From contig VGRX01000016.1 of assembly GCA_016875215.1 (NCBI GenBank), positions 1 through 33,307 of the forward strand: DNA of 33,307 bases. The letters run 5' to 3'. The notes below the pieces were generated by a model. The model did not search any database and was not told the origin of the DNA. It saw only the letters and a list, made by a program, of their open reading frames with translations. The translations under genes were made by a program, and so were the position numbers. Origin of the DNA: Deltaproteobacteria bacterium (GTDB taxonomy: Bacteria > Myxococcota_A > UBA9042 > CAIXZC01). Of this stretch, positions 18,015-25,333 are shown in pieces (positions within the stretch are counted from its first letter, which is position 1; every line of letters begins with the position of its first letter).

Positions 18015-18479
18015 TTAGAAGTATTTGGTGCACTGGTCGGTGAAATCCTGCATGGCGGCGCAGGTCATGAGCATTGCAGCGCGGTGGGCGTCGTTCGAGT
18101 CGTCCGCACACACCAGGTGATTGCAGTCGCACCAGTTCGTGTTGCCGGGGTGGTCCTGGGCTTCCGTCTGCTTGCACACGCAGTAGGGGACGGTGAAGTA
18201 CTCCTCCCCCTTTTCCAGGCATTCGCAGACTGCCGGGGTTTCCGTGCACCCGCCGTCGCCTCCCGCGTCCTCCGCACCGGCCTCCCCCTCGGCATCCGCG
18301 GGTCCAGTCGTGGAATCCTTGGGGGAAGAGGCATCCTGGTCCTTCTTCTCCTTTATGTACATCGTAGAGTGGCCCACGCCTGCGGCCCCGGCGGCGACCG
18401 GGTGCCCCGAGGGGACCTCGTACTCGGCCTCGCAGGCCGCAAAGAACAGGAGAACCACCACCAGAGAAAGGCGTTTCAT
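18015..18479 (-). CDS. Small Cys-rich lipoprotein, function unknown
   Basis: The 154-residue product begins with a short basic-hydrophobic signal, MKRLSLVVVLLFFAAC, with a lipobox FAAC placing the lipidated Cys at residue 16. A Ser/Pro/Gly/Asp/Ala-rich linker (about 45-80) follows, then a C-terminal region with ten or so cysteines (CTETPAVCEC, VPYCVCK, NWCDCNHLVC, MTC, DQC), probably disulfide-bonded outside the cytoplasm. I recognise no family. GGAGG lies five bases before the ATG, and a promoter lies at 18516-18544. The gene is probably a single-gene unit, since the next minus-strand gene begins after a 144-base gap. In that gap (17871-18014) I see no second gene and no convincing promoter. 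Confidence 0.75.
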   Translation of the reverse strand: MKRLSLVVVLLFFAACEAEYEVPSGHPVAAGAAGVGHSTMYIKEKKDQDASSPKDSTTGPADAEGEAGAEDAGGDGGCTETPAVCECLEKGEEYFTVPYCVCKQTEAQDHPGNTNWCDCNHLVCADDSNDAHRAAMLMTCAAMQDFTDQCTKYF

Positions 18480-18515
18480 GGGAACCTCCGGCGCAACACA
18501 CCCATACCGGCTTGG

Positions 18516-18544
18516 AGTGTACCTGCTGCGACCATTCCAGTCAA
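18516..18544 (-). promoter_or_regulatory. Sigma-70-type promoter of the Cys-rich lipoprotein gene
   Basis: TTGACT (18544-18539), a 17-base spacer and TACACT (18521-18516) on the minus strand lie 36 bases before the ATG at 18479. It lies downstream of the shell-protein stop codon, so the lipoprotein gene can be transcribed on its own. Confidence 0.7.
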
Positions 18545-18586
18545 AAAAGTGCAATCGTCGAGGGTGCCTTGGCAGCCTTGGGGGGG

Positions 18587-19252
18587 CTACTTCCAGGTGG
18601 TGCCGCCGGTCTTGGCGCCGGCAGCGAGGCGCTCCTCGTTGAGCTTGTTGAGGATGGCCTGGGCCGCGTCCGATGCGGAATCGATCTCGGACTCGGGTCC
18701 GGACATGATGAGGCGGCCGGTGGCCCCCCACGGGATGACGGTATTGAGCTTGACGCGGGCGGCCTTGAGCGCTTCGTTGCACGCGATGGCCAGGTACGCG
18801 GCCGGCGTCGCCTCGAGGATGAGGATGGAATCGCCGGCGAGCACCATGTTCCCCTTGGCCAGGGCGGTAAACGAGATAGCGTGGTCCTGCTCGACGCCGC
18901 GGATGATGTGGCTGGCCAGGATCTTCACTTCGGCCCGGTTCGCGACCGAGAGGCCGGTCTGGTCGAACACGATGCGTCCGGCCTCGAGCACTTCCCCCTG
19001 GTCCGCGTGGTGGATCTGCATCATGCCGAAATGGCGCTCGGTGACGAGCGAGCCCAGGCGCACCTTGGTCCGCTTCAGGACCAGGTCGATCATCTTGTGG
19101 ATCTCCATGGCCGGCGCCAGCTCGAGGAAGACGGCAGCATCGAACTCAGCCGGGTCGTACACGCGGTTGTCCTTGGCAATGTACTGGGCGAGCTGCGGCT
19201 GCAGGCTGTCGATGAAGGTGTAGGTACGAAGCTCGAATACCTTGTCGCTCAT
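18587..19252 (-). CDS. Tandem BMC-domain microcompartment shell protein
   Basis: The 221-residue protein carries two consecutive bacterial-microcompartment folds, as in trimeric (BMC-T) shell proteins. The first runs from ELRTYTFIDSLQPQ through VTERHFGMMQIHHADQGEVLEAG. The second runs from ILASHIIRGVEQDHA through SILILEATPAAYLAIACNEAL to GATGRLIMSG and a closing helix. Such proteins tile the facets of polyhedral protein shells. The ATG has AAGGAGGT about 10 bases upstream. Its only microcompartment company in the window is itself: no hexameric or pentameric shell gene or encapsulated enzyme lies nearby. Its promoter region is shared with the divergent arginine decarboxylase gene. A stand-alone shell protein could join a shell encoded elsewhere, or assemble alone. 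Confidence 0.75.
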   Translation of the reverse strand: MSDKVFELRTYTFIDSLQPQLAQYIAKDNRVYDPAEFDAAVFLELAPAMEIHKMIDLVLKRTKVRLGSLVTERHFGMMQIHHADQGEVLEAGRIVFDQTGLSVANRAEVKILASHIIRGVEQDHAISFTALAKGNMVLAGDSILILEATPAAYLAIACNEALKAARVKLNTVIPWGATGRLIMSGPESEIDSASDAAQAILNKLNEERLAAGAKTGGTTWK

Positions 19253-19297
19253 CGGATGAGGACCTCCTTTCCCGGTCGGTGGCCCCGAGGCCCCTTT

Positions 19298-19326
19298 CTC
19301 ATATCGAAATCCCCAGGGGTTGGCAA
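19298..19326 (-). promoter_or_regulatory. Candidate promoter of the BMC shell gene
   Basis: On the minus strand TTGCCA (19326-19321), a 17-base spacer and TATGAG (19303-19298) lie about 46 bases before the ATG at 19252. The match to consensus is moderate. Confidence 0.45.
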
Positions 19327-19354
19327 GGGTTTTTGCGGCATGAGCGGAATCGCC

Positions 19355-19384
19355 TTGACACGCTCCCCGCTTTTCGTCCAAAGT
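19355..19384 (+). promoter_or_regulatory. Candidate promoter of the arginine decarboxylase gene
   Basis: A perfect TTGACA (19355-19360) is followed after 18 bases by CAAAGT (19379-19384), 30 bases before the ATG. The -10 box is poor, keeping only A2, A4 and T6 of consensus. Confidence 0.45.
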
Positions 19385-19414
19385 CCGTCCGTTTCAGCTT
19401 CGGGAGGTGCTGTG

Positions 19415-19966
19415 ATGGTTCCTCGATACATGTTCCTGACCAAGGGGAAGGGGGTCCACAAGAACAAGCTGGAATCGTTCGAGCTGGCACTTCGGGATGC
19501 GGGCATCCAGATGCTCAACCTGGTCAGCGTATCCAGCATCTTCCCTCCCGGCTGTCAGATCATCCCGCGGGAAGAGGGAATCAAGATGCTGGCGCCGGGG
19601 CAGGTCGTCTTCCTGGTGCTCTCGCAGAACTCGACCGACGAGCCGCGGCGGATGATCTCGGCGTCGGTGGGGCTGGCCCGCCCGAGGGCCGTGGGGCAGT
19701 ACGGCTACATCAGCGAGCACCACGACTTTGGCCTGACTGCGGAAGAGGTCTCGGAGAAGACTGAGGACATGGCGGCCAGCATGCTGGCCTCGACCCTGGG
19801 CATCGCGTTCAACCCGGAGGCTGCCTGGGACGAGCGCAAGCAGGTGTTCGAGATGGCCAACTTCCTGGTCGAGACCCAGTCGATGTCCGAGACCGCGCTC
19901 GGCTACCACGAGAAGGACGTCAAGAAGTGGACCACGGTGGTGGCCGCTGCGGTGCTCGTCCCCTGA
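19415..19966 (+). CDS. pdaD: Pyruvoyl-dependent arginine decarboxylase
   Basis: This enzyme of 183 residues decarboxylates arginine to agmatine in the cytoplasm. It is made as a proenzyme that cuts itself in the motif NLVSVSSIFPPGC, most likely between Ser40 and Ser41, turning Ser41 into the pyruvoyl cofactor. The catalytic-type Glu101 lies in YISEHHDFG, where the archaeal enzyme has its Glu109. GGGAGG lies seven bases before the ATG; a GTG directly in front is a possible alternative start. Agmatinase follows after a 212-base gap holding three repeat units, so the pair supplies putrescine by the arginine-agmatine route. It is divergent from the microcompartment shell gene. Length and motifs fit the family throughout. 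Confidence 0.93.
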   Translation: MVPRYMFLTKGKGVHKNKLESFELALRDAGIQMLNLVSVSSIFPPGCQIIPREEGIKMLAPGQVVFLVLSQNSTDEPRRMISASVGLARPRAVGQYGYISEHHDFGLTAEEVSEKTEDMAASMLASTLGIAFNPEAAWDERKQVFEMANFLVETQSMSETALGYHEKDVKKWTTVVAAAVLVP

Positions 19967-20086
19967 GTCGACGGAGTCCCGCCGCAGCCTCATGCGAAGG
20001 CGGACGGTCGACGAAGTCCCGCCGCAGCCTTGTGCGAAGGCGGACGGTCGACGAAGTCCCGCCGCAGCCTTGTGCGAAGGCGGATG
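19967..20086 (+). repeat. Three tandem copies of a 40-bp palindromic repeat
   Basis: Units at 19967-20006, 20007-20046 and 20047-20086 abut without spacers. Units two and three differ at one base; unit one differs from unit two at three. Each opens with GTCGACG and contains the hairpin core GCCTT-GTGCG-AAGGC between outer CCGCC and GGCGG. The array starts directly after the decarboxylase stop codon. Related single copies lie at 5368-5407 and, inverted, at 27912-27951. The hairpin in an RNA could slow decay or reduce readthrough into the agmatinase gene. The remaining 20087-20178 holds only the agmatinase ribosome-binding region. Confidence 0.9.
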
Positions 20087-20178
20087 ATCGACGGCGCAAT
20101 GCCCGAGGCGAGCCCCCTGACCGGAAGAGGGAGTGGACCGACCGCTCGTCGGATGATCGCTCCGCACGGAGGTGAGAG

Positions 20179-21075
20179 ATGCCCATGCAGGTGCAGCGCC
20201 CCGGGTTCGGCTACCTGCCCGACCCGCACTGGACGTACGAGAAGGCTGCTGTCGCGGTGATCCCCGTGCCGTACGAGCGCAGCACCACGGGTGGCAAGGG
20301 GACCGCTGCAGCGCCGGATGCCATCATACAGGCCAGCGACATCATCGAGACTTTCGACGAGGAGCGGGGAATCGAGCTTGGCGAGCTGGGGATCGCGACG
20401 CTGGAGCCGCTGCCCGTGTCGAGGACCACTCCGGCCGAGATGGGGGAGATGGTGGAAGATGCGGTCGCACGCGTGCTGCGGGATCAGCGCTTCCCGCTCC
20501 TGCTGGGGGGCGAGCACACCATCACCGCACCGGCCGTGGCTGCCGTCGCCCGCCACCTGAGCGACAAGCCCACCCTGGTCCAGATCGATGCCCATGCGGA
20601 CCTGCGGGAGAGCTACCAGGACGATCCGCACAGCCATGCGTGCGCCATGCGCCTGTGCCTGCCCCACGTGAAAGAGCTCGTGCAGATCGGCGTCCGGGCC
20701 GTGTCCCGGGAAGAGCACGGGTTTCTCCGTGAGCATCGCACATCGGGGGCCGCTCCGAAGATCACGACGTTCATCGCCGGCACTTCGAGGATCGAGGACA
20801 TCCTGGCAAAGCTGGCGGAGATCCGGGGGCCGGTCTACCTGACCGTGGACATGGACGGCTTCGACCCCGGTCTCGTCCCGGGCGTCGGCACGCCCGAGCC
20901 CGGCGGCATCTCCTGGGCAGACGGCTGCGCCATCGTGAAGGCCCTTTGCTCCGGTGCGGACCTCGTGGCCGCCGACGTGGTCGAGCTCCTGCCGATCCCG
21001 GGGCTCCTGACCAGCCAGGTCACGGCAGCCAAGCTGATCTGGCGCATCCTCTCGCAGAAGTTCTTCCGGCAGTAG
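20179..21075 (+). CDS. speB: Agmatinase (ureohydrolase)
   Basis: This 298-residue arginase/agmatinase-family enzyme hydrolyses agmatine to putrescine and urea at a binuclear manganese site. The ligands are all present: His113 in GGEHT, Asp137, His139 and Asp141 in DAHAD, and Asp224 and Asp226 in DMDGFDP. Agmatinase is preferred over arginase because the gene follows an arginine decarboxylase that makes its substrate. GGAGG lies eight bases before the ATG. A TTG-, GTG- or ATG-initiated extension upstream would enter the repeat array. A guanidinobutyrase or similar relative is possible but less likely in this context. Confidence 0.9.
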   Translation: MPMQVQRPGFGYLPDPHWTYEKAAVAVIPVPYERSTTGGKGTAAAPDAIIQASDIIETFDEERGIELGELGIATLEPLPVSRTTPAEMGEMVEDAVARVLRDQRFPLLLGGEHTITAPAVAAVARHLSDKPTLVQIDAHADLRESYQDDPHSHACAMRLCLPHVKELVQIGVRAVSREEHGFLREHRTSGAAPKITTFIAGTSRIEDILAKLAEIRGPVYLTVDMDGFDPGLVPGVGTPEPGGISWADGCAIVKALCSGADLVAADVVELLPIPGLLTSQVTAAKLIWRILSQKFFRQ

Positions 21076-21147
21076 CTCCGGGAGCCTGGGGCCCGTGCAG
21101 GGCCGTTTCTCTCGACCTGCAACTGCGGTTTCCGATTGGCGATGGCC

Positions 21148-21167
21148 GCTCGGCTTCGAGGCCGAGC
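21148..21167. terminator. Hairpin between convergent genes
   Basis: GCTCGGC and GCCGAGC form a perfect 7-bp stem with a 6-base loop. It starts four bases past the stop of the minus-strand membrane-protein gene and about 70 bases past agmatinase. It is suited to end both transcripts, although no T-tract follows on either strand. Confidence 0.45.
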
Positions 21168-21171
21168 AGCT

Positions 21172-24100
21172 TCACTCCGGGGGGAGCCTGGTCCACGGCT
21201 CGTCGTGGCCGCCCCCCTTCCACCAGAGGGAGGGACGGCCCAGCCGCAGGTTCTCCACCTCCTTGCGGAGCCACTTCTGCTTGAGCTCGTTGCGCACCTT
21301 GTCCGCGCCCTCCGACATATCCAAGTAGCGCTCGATGTCCCTTACGGCCAGGTCCAGGTCCTGCCGGCGCACCAGGATCGACCGGACGTAGTAGGCATCG
21401 GGGTCGCTGCCCGCAGCTACGTCGATGGCCTTCTGGACCGCTGCTTCGGCCTCGGCCTGCCGCCCCAGGTAGAAGTGGTCGAGCGCGATGTAGACGTACA
21501 CCCTGGGGTCGTCGCTGACCCGCTCCAGGATCCGGTTGAGCAGGACCAGGCTGTCCTCGTAGTGCTCGTGGGTGTAGAAGAGCCGGACCGCCTGGAGCCA
21601 CAGGCCGACCAGGTCGTCGGGGTCGCGGGCCAGGCGGTCGTCGACGTAGCGGGCATCCTCCTCGGGAGTCAGGTAGCGCTTCAGGGTGGCATGGACCGAG
21701 GCTATTCCCTTGAGCAGTTCGGGGTGGTGGATGTCCCGGTCCGCGATGCGGAGCAGGTAGTCGAGCGAGGCCCGCAGCGGCTCGGGGTCATCCTTGCGGG
21801 CCCCTTCGAGGAAGAAGGTCGATGAGATGGAATCCCACAGCTCGGTGCTGTCCACCAGGAGCTCGTCGGCCGCGAGCAGAATCCGCCGGGCCTCGGCGAA
21901 GTCGCCGTCGAGAAGCGGCTTACGGGCCATGGAGAAGTACTCTCCTGCGATGGTGGTGAACGAATCCCTGACGGACTTGCGGGCCACCTCCCCCGGCTTC
22001 ACCTCGAACAGCCCGATGGTCATCCCGGCCAGGGAGGGAGGATACCACTGGAACGGGGAGGCGAACTCCCCCTCGTTGGGGATGCGGAACACCTTGACCG
22101 GCATCAGGACGTGGCGGGTCATCATCCAGCGGCACCCCGGGTGCAGCAGGCGGAGCGGGTCGGGTTCCACCCCCCACTCTTCGTAACCGAAAGACTCGCG
22201 CATGGCATAGCACTGCACCCCGAGGAAGAAGAAGGTGCGGCGGGTCCAGTCGGGCCGCTCCCGGAACTCGGTCAGCGCCATCACACGGTGGTCGCGCAGC
22301 GGCGGCTCGAGCAGGTAGGAGCCGAAGAACCGGTGAACCGGCGGGGCCCCCTCACGGCTCGGATTCTCGGCCAGAGACGCATCGGACCAGGCCCGGCTCG
22401 GCTCGTCGCGGCCGGTGAGAGCCACCAGGTTGATCTGCCCCTCCGGGAGGGCAGCCATCATCTCGGGGAACAGACGATCCTGCGCCTGGTAGTTGGTCCG
22501 GAAGAAGACGAACCCGGCCGTCGGGACCGCGGTGGCAGCCGCCAGGAGCGGCGCCGCCACGGCCAGGATCCGGCCCCGTCCCGGGAAGCGGTCCACGAGC
22601 GCCTGCACGCCGGCCGCGGCCACCAGGGTCATCAGCATCATCCCCGGCACGTGCAGGCGCAGCATCGATTCGTCGTTGAAGTCCACGTGGTAGAGCGCCA
22701 TCCAAACGACGGCAAGCAGGGTGACCGGGAGCAGATCCCGAACCCCCTTGCGGGTGAACCCGGCCAACGCCAGGGCGACAACGGTCAGCACGGTCATCCC
22801 GGCGGGGAAGAACAGGGGGCGCCAGAACAGGTTGCGCCACATCCAGTCGAAGAGCATCACGTGCGGCAGGAAGCGGTCGGCAGACAGGTTGCCCCGGGAT
22901 GCCTCGGCCGAAACCGCCTGGACGATGAACCGGGCATACGGCACGGCCAGCAGCAGCAGGAGCGCGGCCGGGACCAGCAGCGGCAGCAGGCTCCGGTCGC
23001 GGCGCAAGTGCGGAATCACGGTCACCAGCAACAGGAGCGGGGCCACCAGCAGCAGCTCGGGACGGAAGTGGGAGCCCAGCGCCAGCAGGGGAACCGACGC
23101 CGCAAGCAGGAGCCAGCGTCCTGAGCGGGACAGGTGAGCCGCCGCACCGGCCCCGTGCCCCGGGGCCGAGGCCTCGCAGTCCGCATCGCCGGTGGACCCG
23201 GCCGACCGCTCAGCGCAAGTAGTGCCGGGGGCCGTGAGTCCGCGAAGGTACTCCTGCACCAGGAGAGCCCCGGAGAAGAGCAGGAAGACAGCCGGTACGA
23301 GCAGGCTCTCGGAGTTGCCGTCCCGCAGGAAGAGGGGCGTGAACGCAAGAAAGGCAACGGAGAGGAGGGGGTGGGGGCCGGGGGCGGCGGGAGAGACATG
23401 GGACGGATAGGACGAATAGGACAAATAGGACGAATAGGACCCGCCGCTTGGGAAGGCAAGAGGCCGCAGGGGAGAAGGACCTGCCGATGCAAGGGGAGCC
23501 TCGCCTGCCGACGGATCGGGGCGAAGCCCACCGGCCGGGTTGTCTTGGCCGAACCGGGCCTGCCTTGCGGGAGCAAGGTGCGACGGATCGGGGCGAAGCC
23601 CACCGGCCGGGTTGTCCTGGCCGCTCCGTGGGCGCGGGGCGCCAGCGGCGTGATCGCACCGGGCCATGCCCGGCGGTGCGCCAGCGGCGTGTCGAAAAAA
23701 CCAGGTGGTAATGAGGAGGGCATTGCACAGCGAGAGGAGGGTGTGGAGCCAGAGGACGGAGTTCATTCCGGGGGGGAAGAGGGCGAACAGGGCATGGTAG
23801 AGAAGCGGTCCGGCCGCGCCGTACCGGGGAAGCTCGTCGAGGGTGACTGCGGATGCGAGGACCGGGTGCCCCATCCCGACCTGGACCGGGACGTACGGCA
23901 CGAAAAGGCAGCGGAGCAGCGCGGACAGGGCGAGCAGGGCGAGGACGGAGAGCGCGACCGGGCGGCCCCATCCGGCAACCTCCCGGACCACGATCCGGGT
24001 GACCACGACGAGTCCGGCCAGGGCGAGCAGCCAGAGCACGACGTCCACCACGAGCAGCCCGGCTGCGGAGGTCCCGCGGACGGCCACTCCTCCATAGTTC

Positions 24101-24609
24101 ACCCCGTCCTTTCCCGCCCTCCCGTCCGGGGCGGCCGGCGGCCTGGCCCCTCCTGCCGAAACAGGACTTGCGGACACGGGGAGCATCGGGGCCGTGTCGT
24201 TGCGCTCGACGGTGCGGGCGAGCTCCTTCATGAAGCGGCCGACGGCCATCTCCTGGTGCTCGTCCAGCCCCTGGGGGGGGACGGAGTAGGAGATATTGAG
24301 GTTCCGGGTCGAGGCAAAGGCGGGTCTGGCGGGGTCCCGCGCCTCCACCACGACGGAGATGCTGCCGACGTCCGGGGCGTGGAAGCGGTAGACGATCTGG
24401 CCCGGTTCGACCGAGAGGTCTTCGAGACTCCACGGTTCGGGCAACCCCTCGCCGCGGTCGACGAGCGTCAGGGCCTGCTCCCTGTCGACGGCCCGTGCGG
24501 GAGCGGGCGTAGCGATGCCGGCGGCCAGGGCAATCAGGAAGAACCCTGCTGCGGCAGGGAAGGTGAGCGGACGAACCGGGACCCTTCGCTTCGTGTCAAT
24601 CCTAGCCAC
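21172..24609 (-). CDS. Large GT-C-like polytopic membrane protein with C-terminal TPRs
   Basis: The 1145-residue product has a signal peptide (cleavage near Ala40, ...APARA), then a small periplasmic beta-type domain (about 41-115). A polytopic region spans about 183-705 with ten or so hydrophobic helices; a GSHFRPELLLV stretch recalls GT-C glycosyltransferases of the PMT/ArnT type. A periplasmic domain follows, then TPR-like helices over about 895-1145 (LDYLLRIADRDIHHPELL, DDLVGLWLQAVRLFYTHEHY). A glycosyltransferase role is tentative, since no DxD-type catalytic pair could be fixed. Residues 310-410 are a low-complexity insert built from DNA repeats. The start is GTG at 24609 with AGGGGG before it, overlapping the rhomboid stop by 6 bases. 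A longer frame upstream is a shadow of the rhomboid gene. Confidence 0.7.
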   Translation of the reverse strand: MARIDTKRRVPVRPLTFPAAAGFFLIALAAGIATPAPARAVDREQALTLVDRGEGLPEPWSLEDLSVEPGQIVYRFHAPDVGSISVVVEARDPARPAFASTRNLNISYSVPPQGLDEHQEMAVGRFMKELARTVERNDTAPMLPVSASPVSAGGARPPAAPDGRAGKDGVNYGGVAVRGTSAAGLLVVDVVLWLLALAGLVVVTRIVVREVAGWGRPVALSVLALLALSALLRCLFVPYVPVQVGMGHPVLASAVTLDELPRYGAAGPLLYHALFALFPPGMNSVLWLHTLLSLCNALLITTWFFRHAAGAPPGMARCDHAAGAPRPRSGQDNPAGGLRPDPSHLAPARQARFGQDNPAGGLRPDPSAGEAPLASAGPSPLRPLAFPSGGSYSSYLSYSSYPSHVSPAAPGPHPLLSVAFLAFTPLFLRDGNSESLLVPAVFLLFSGALLVQEYLRGLTAPGTTCAERSAGSTGDADCEASAPGHGAGAAAHLSRSGRWLLLAASVPLLALGSHFRPELLLVAPLLLLVTVIPHLRRDRSLLPLLVPAALLLLLAVPYARFIVQAVSAEASRGNLSADRFLPHVMLFDWMWRNLFWRPLFFPAGMTVLTVVALALAGFTRKGVRDLLPVTLLAVVWMALYHVDFNDESMLRLHVPGMMLMTLVAAAGVQALVDRFPGRGRILAVAAPLLAAATAVPTAGFVFFRTNYQAQDRLFPEMMAALPEGQINLVALTGRDEPSRAWSDASLAENPSREGAPPVHRFFGSYLLEPPLRDHRVMALTEFRERPDWTRRTFFFLGVQCYAMRESFGYEEWGVEPDPLRLLHPGCRWMMTRHVLMPVKVFRIPNEGEFASPFQWYPPSLAGMTIGLFEVKPGEVARKSVRDSFTTIAGEYFSMARKPLLDGDFAEARRILLAADELLVDSTELWDSISSTFFLEGARKDDPEPLRASLDYLLRIADRDIHHPELLKGIASVHATLKRYLTPEEDARYVDDRLARDPDDLVGLWLQAVRLFYTHEHYEDSLVLLNRILERVSDDPRVYVYIALDHFYLGRQAEAEAAVQKAIDVAAGSDPDAYYVRSILVRRQDLDLAVRDIERYLDMSEGADKVRNELKQKWLRKEVENLRLGRPSLWWKGGGHDEPWTRLPPE
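23401..23440. repeat. 9-bp tandem repeat inside the membrane-protein gene
   Basis: Four units of GGACGAATA, with single-base variants, plus a partial fifth. Because the unit is nine bases the reading frame is kept, giving a Ser/Tyr-rich stretch (YSSYLSYSSYPS) at about residues 391-402. Confidence 0.9.
23509..23623. repeat. 43-bp direct repeat pair inside the membrane-protein gene
   Basis: Copies at 23509-23551 and 23581-23623 agree at 42 of 43 positions and are 72 bases apart, so each encodes GQDNPAGGLRPDPS in frame. Between them CCTTGC-GGGA-GCAAGG forms a hairpin. A further short direct repeat, GCGCCAGCGGCGTG, occurs twice between about 23638 and 23692. Together with the 9-bp array this makes a repeat mosaic of about 300 bases. 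Confidence 0.9.
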
Positions 24610-25330
24610 GGCGCCCCCTGAGCACGTTGATTCTTCCCGGCGCCAGCTCCAGCCGGGGTCTGGCCACGGTCCCGGCCTTGAGCAGCATGGCCAGCACGAG
24701 TCCTGCGGCAAAGCCGCCCACGTGGGCCCACCAGGCCACTCCGCCCGGTGTCTGGGCCAGGAGCGACGTGTACCCGTAGAGGAGTTGCAGGGCAAACCAC
24801 AGGCCGATGAAGATGAAGGCCGGGATCCGGATGAAGTAGAACAGCACGAAGATCGGCAGCAGGGTCAGGATCCGGGCCCTGGGGTAGAGCACCAGGTAGG
24901 CCCCGACCACGGCCGAGATGGCACCGCTGGCCCCGACCATGGGGGTGGTGTCGGTCGGAGCCGTCACGATCTGGACGAGCCCTGCGACAAGCCCGCCGGA
25001 GAAGAAGAGCACGAGGAACCGAAACCGGCCGAGGCGGTCCTCCACGTTGTCGCCGAAGATGTGCAGGAACCAGAGGTTCCCGAGCAGGTGCAGCCAGCCG
25101 CCGTGGATGAACATGTGCGTCACCCAGGGCAGAAGGTGTCGCTCCGGGGAGAACCCGCCCGAGATGTCCACCGTCATGGCATGGGGGACGAGCCCGAAGC
25201 GGGACACGAACTGCTCCACCTCGGTGCCGAGGAGCAGCTCGCGGGAGAACACGGCCACGTTGATCGCGATGAGGAGATAATTGAGCAGAGGGAGCCGCTC
25301 CCGGGCGGTATCGTCCTTGAGCGGGATCAC
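24602..25330 (-). CDS. Rhomboid family intramembrane serine protease
   Basis: The 242-residue protein has six or so transmembrane helices and the rhomboid catalytic dyad: Ser135 in GASG (VGASGAISA) and His203 in WWAHVGGFAAG. The HGGWLHLLGNLWFLHIFGDNVE loop-helix segment is characteristic. It cleaves membrane proteins within the bilayer; the substrate is unknown. The start is GTG at 25330, three bases after the stop of the upstream lipoprotein gene, with GGGGAG seven bases before it. Its stop overlaps the start of the GT-C-like gene, so the three genes form one operon. A lipoprotein or the polytopic neighbour could be its client, but that is speculation. Confidence 0.92.
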   Translation of the reverse strand: MIPLKDDTARERLPLLNYLLIAINVAVFSRELLLGTEVEQFVSRFGLVPHAMTVDISGGFSPERHLLPWVTHMFIHGGWLHLLGNLWFLHIFGDNVEDRLGRFRFLVLFFSGGLVAGLVQIVTAPTDTTPMVGASGAISAVVGAYLVLYPRARILTLLPIFVLFYFIRIPAFIFIGLWFALQLLYGYTSLLAQTPGGVAWWAHVGGFAAGLVLAMLLKAGTVARPRLELAPGRINVLRGRRG

Positions 25331-25333
25331 GGC

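Noticed and set aside
19967-20086. CRISPR array
   Set aside because: The 40-bp units abut without spacers, copies exist elsewhere singly, and no cas gene is near.
24610-24795. N-terminal extension of the GT-C-like protein
   Set aside because: It is a shadow of the rhomboid gene. The GTG at 24609 is followed directly by a proper signal peptide.
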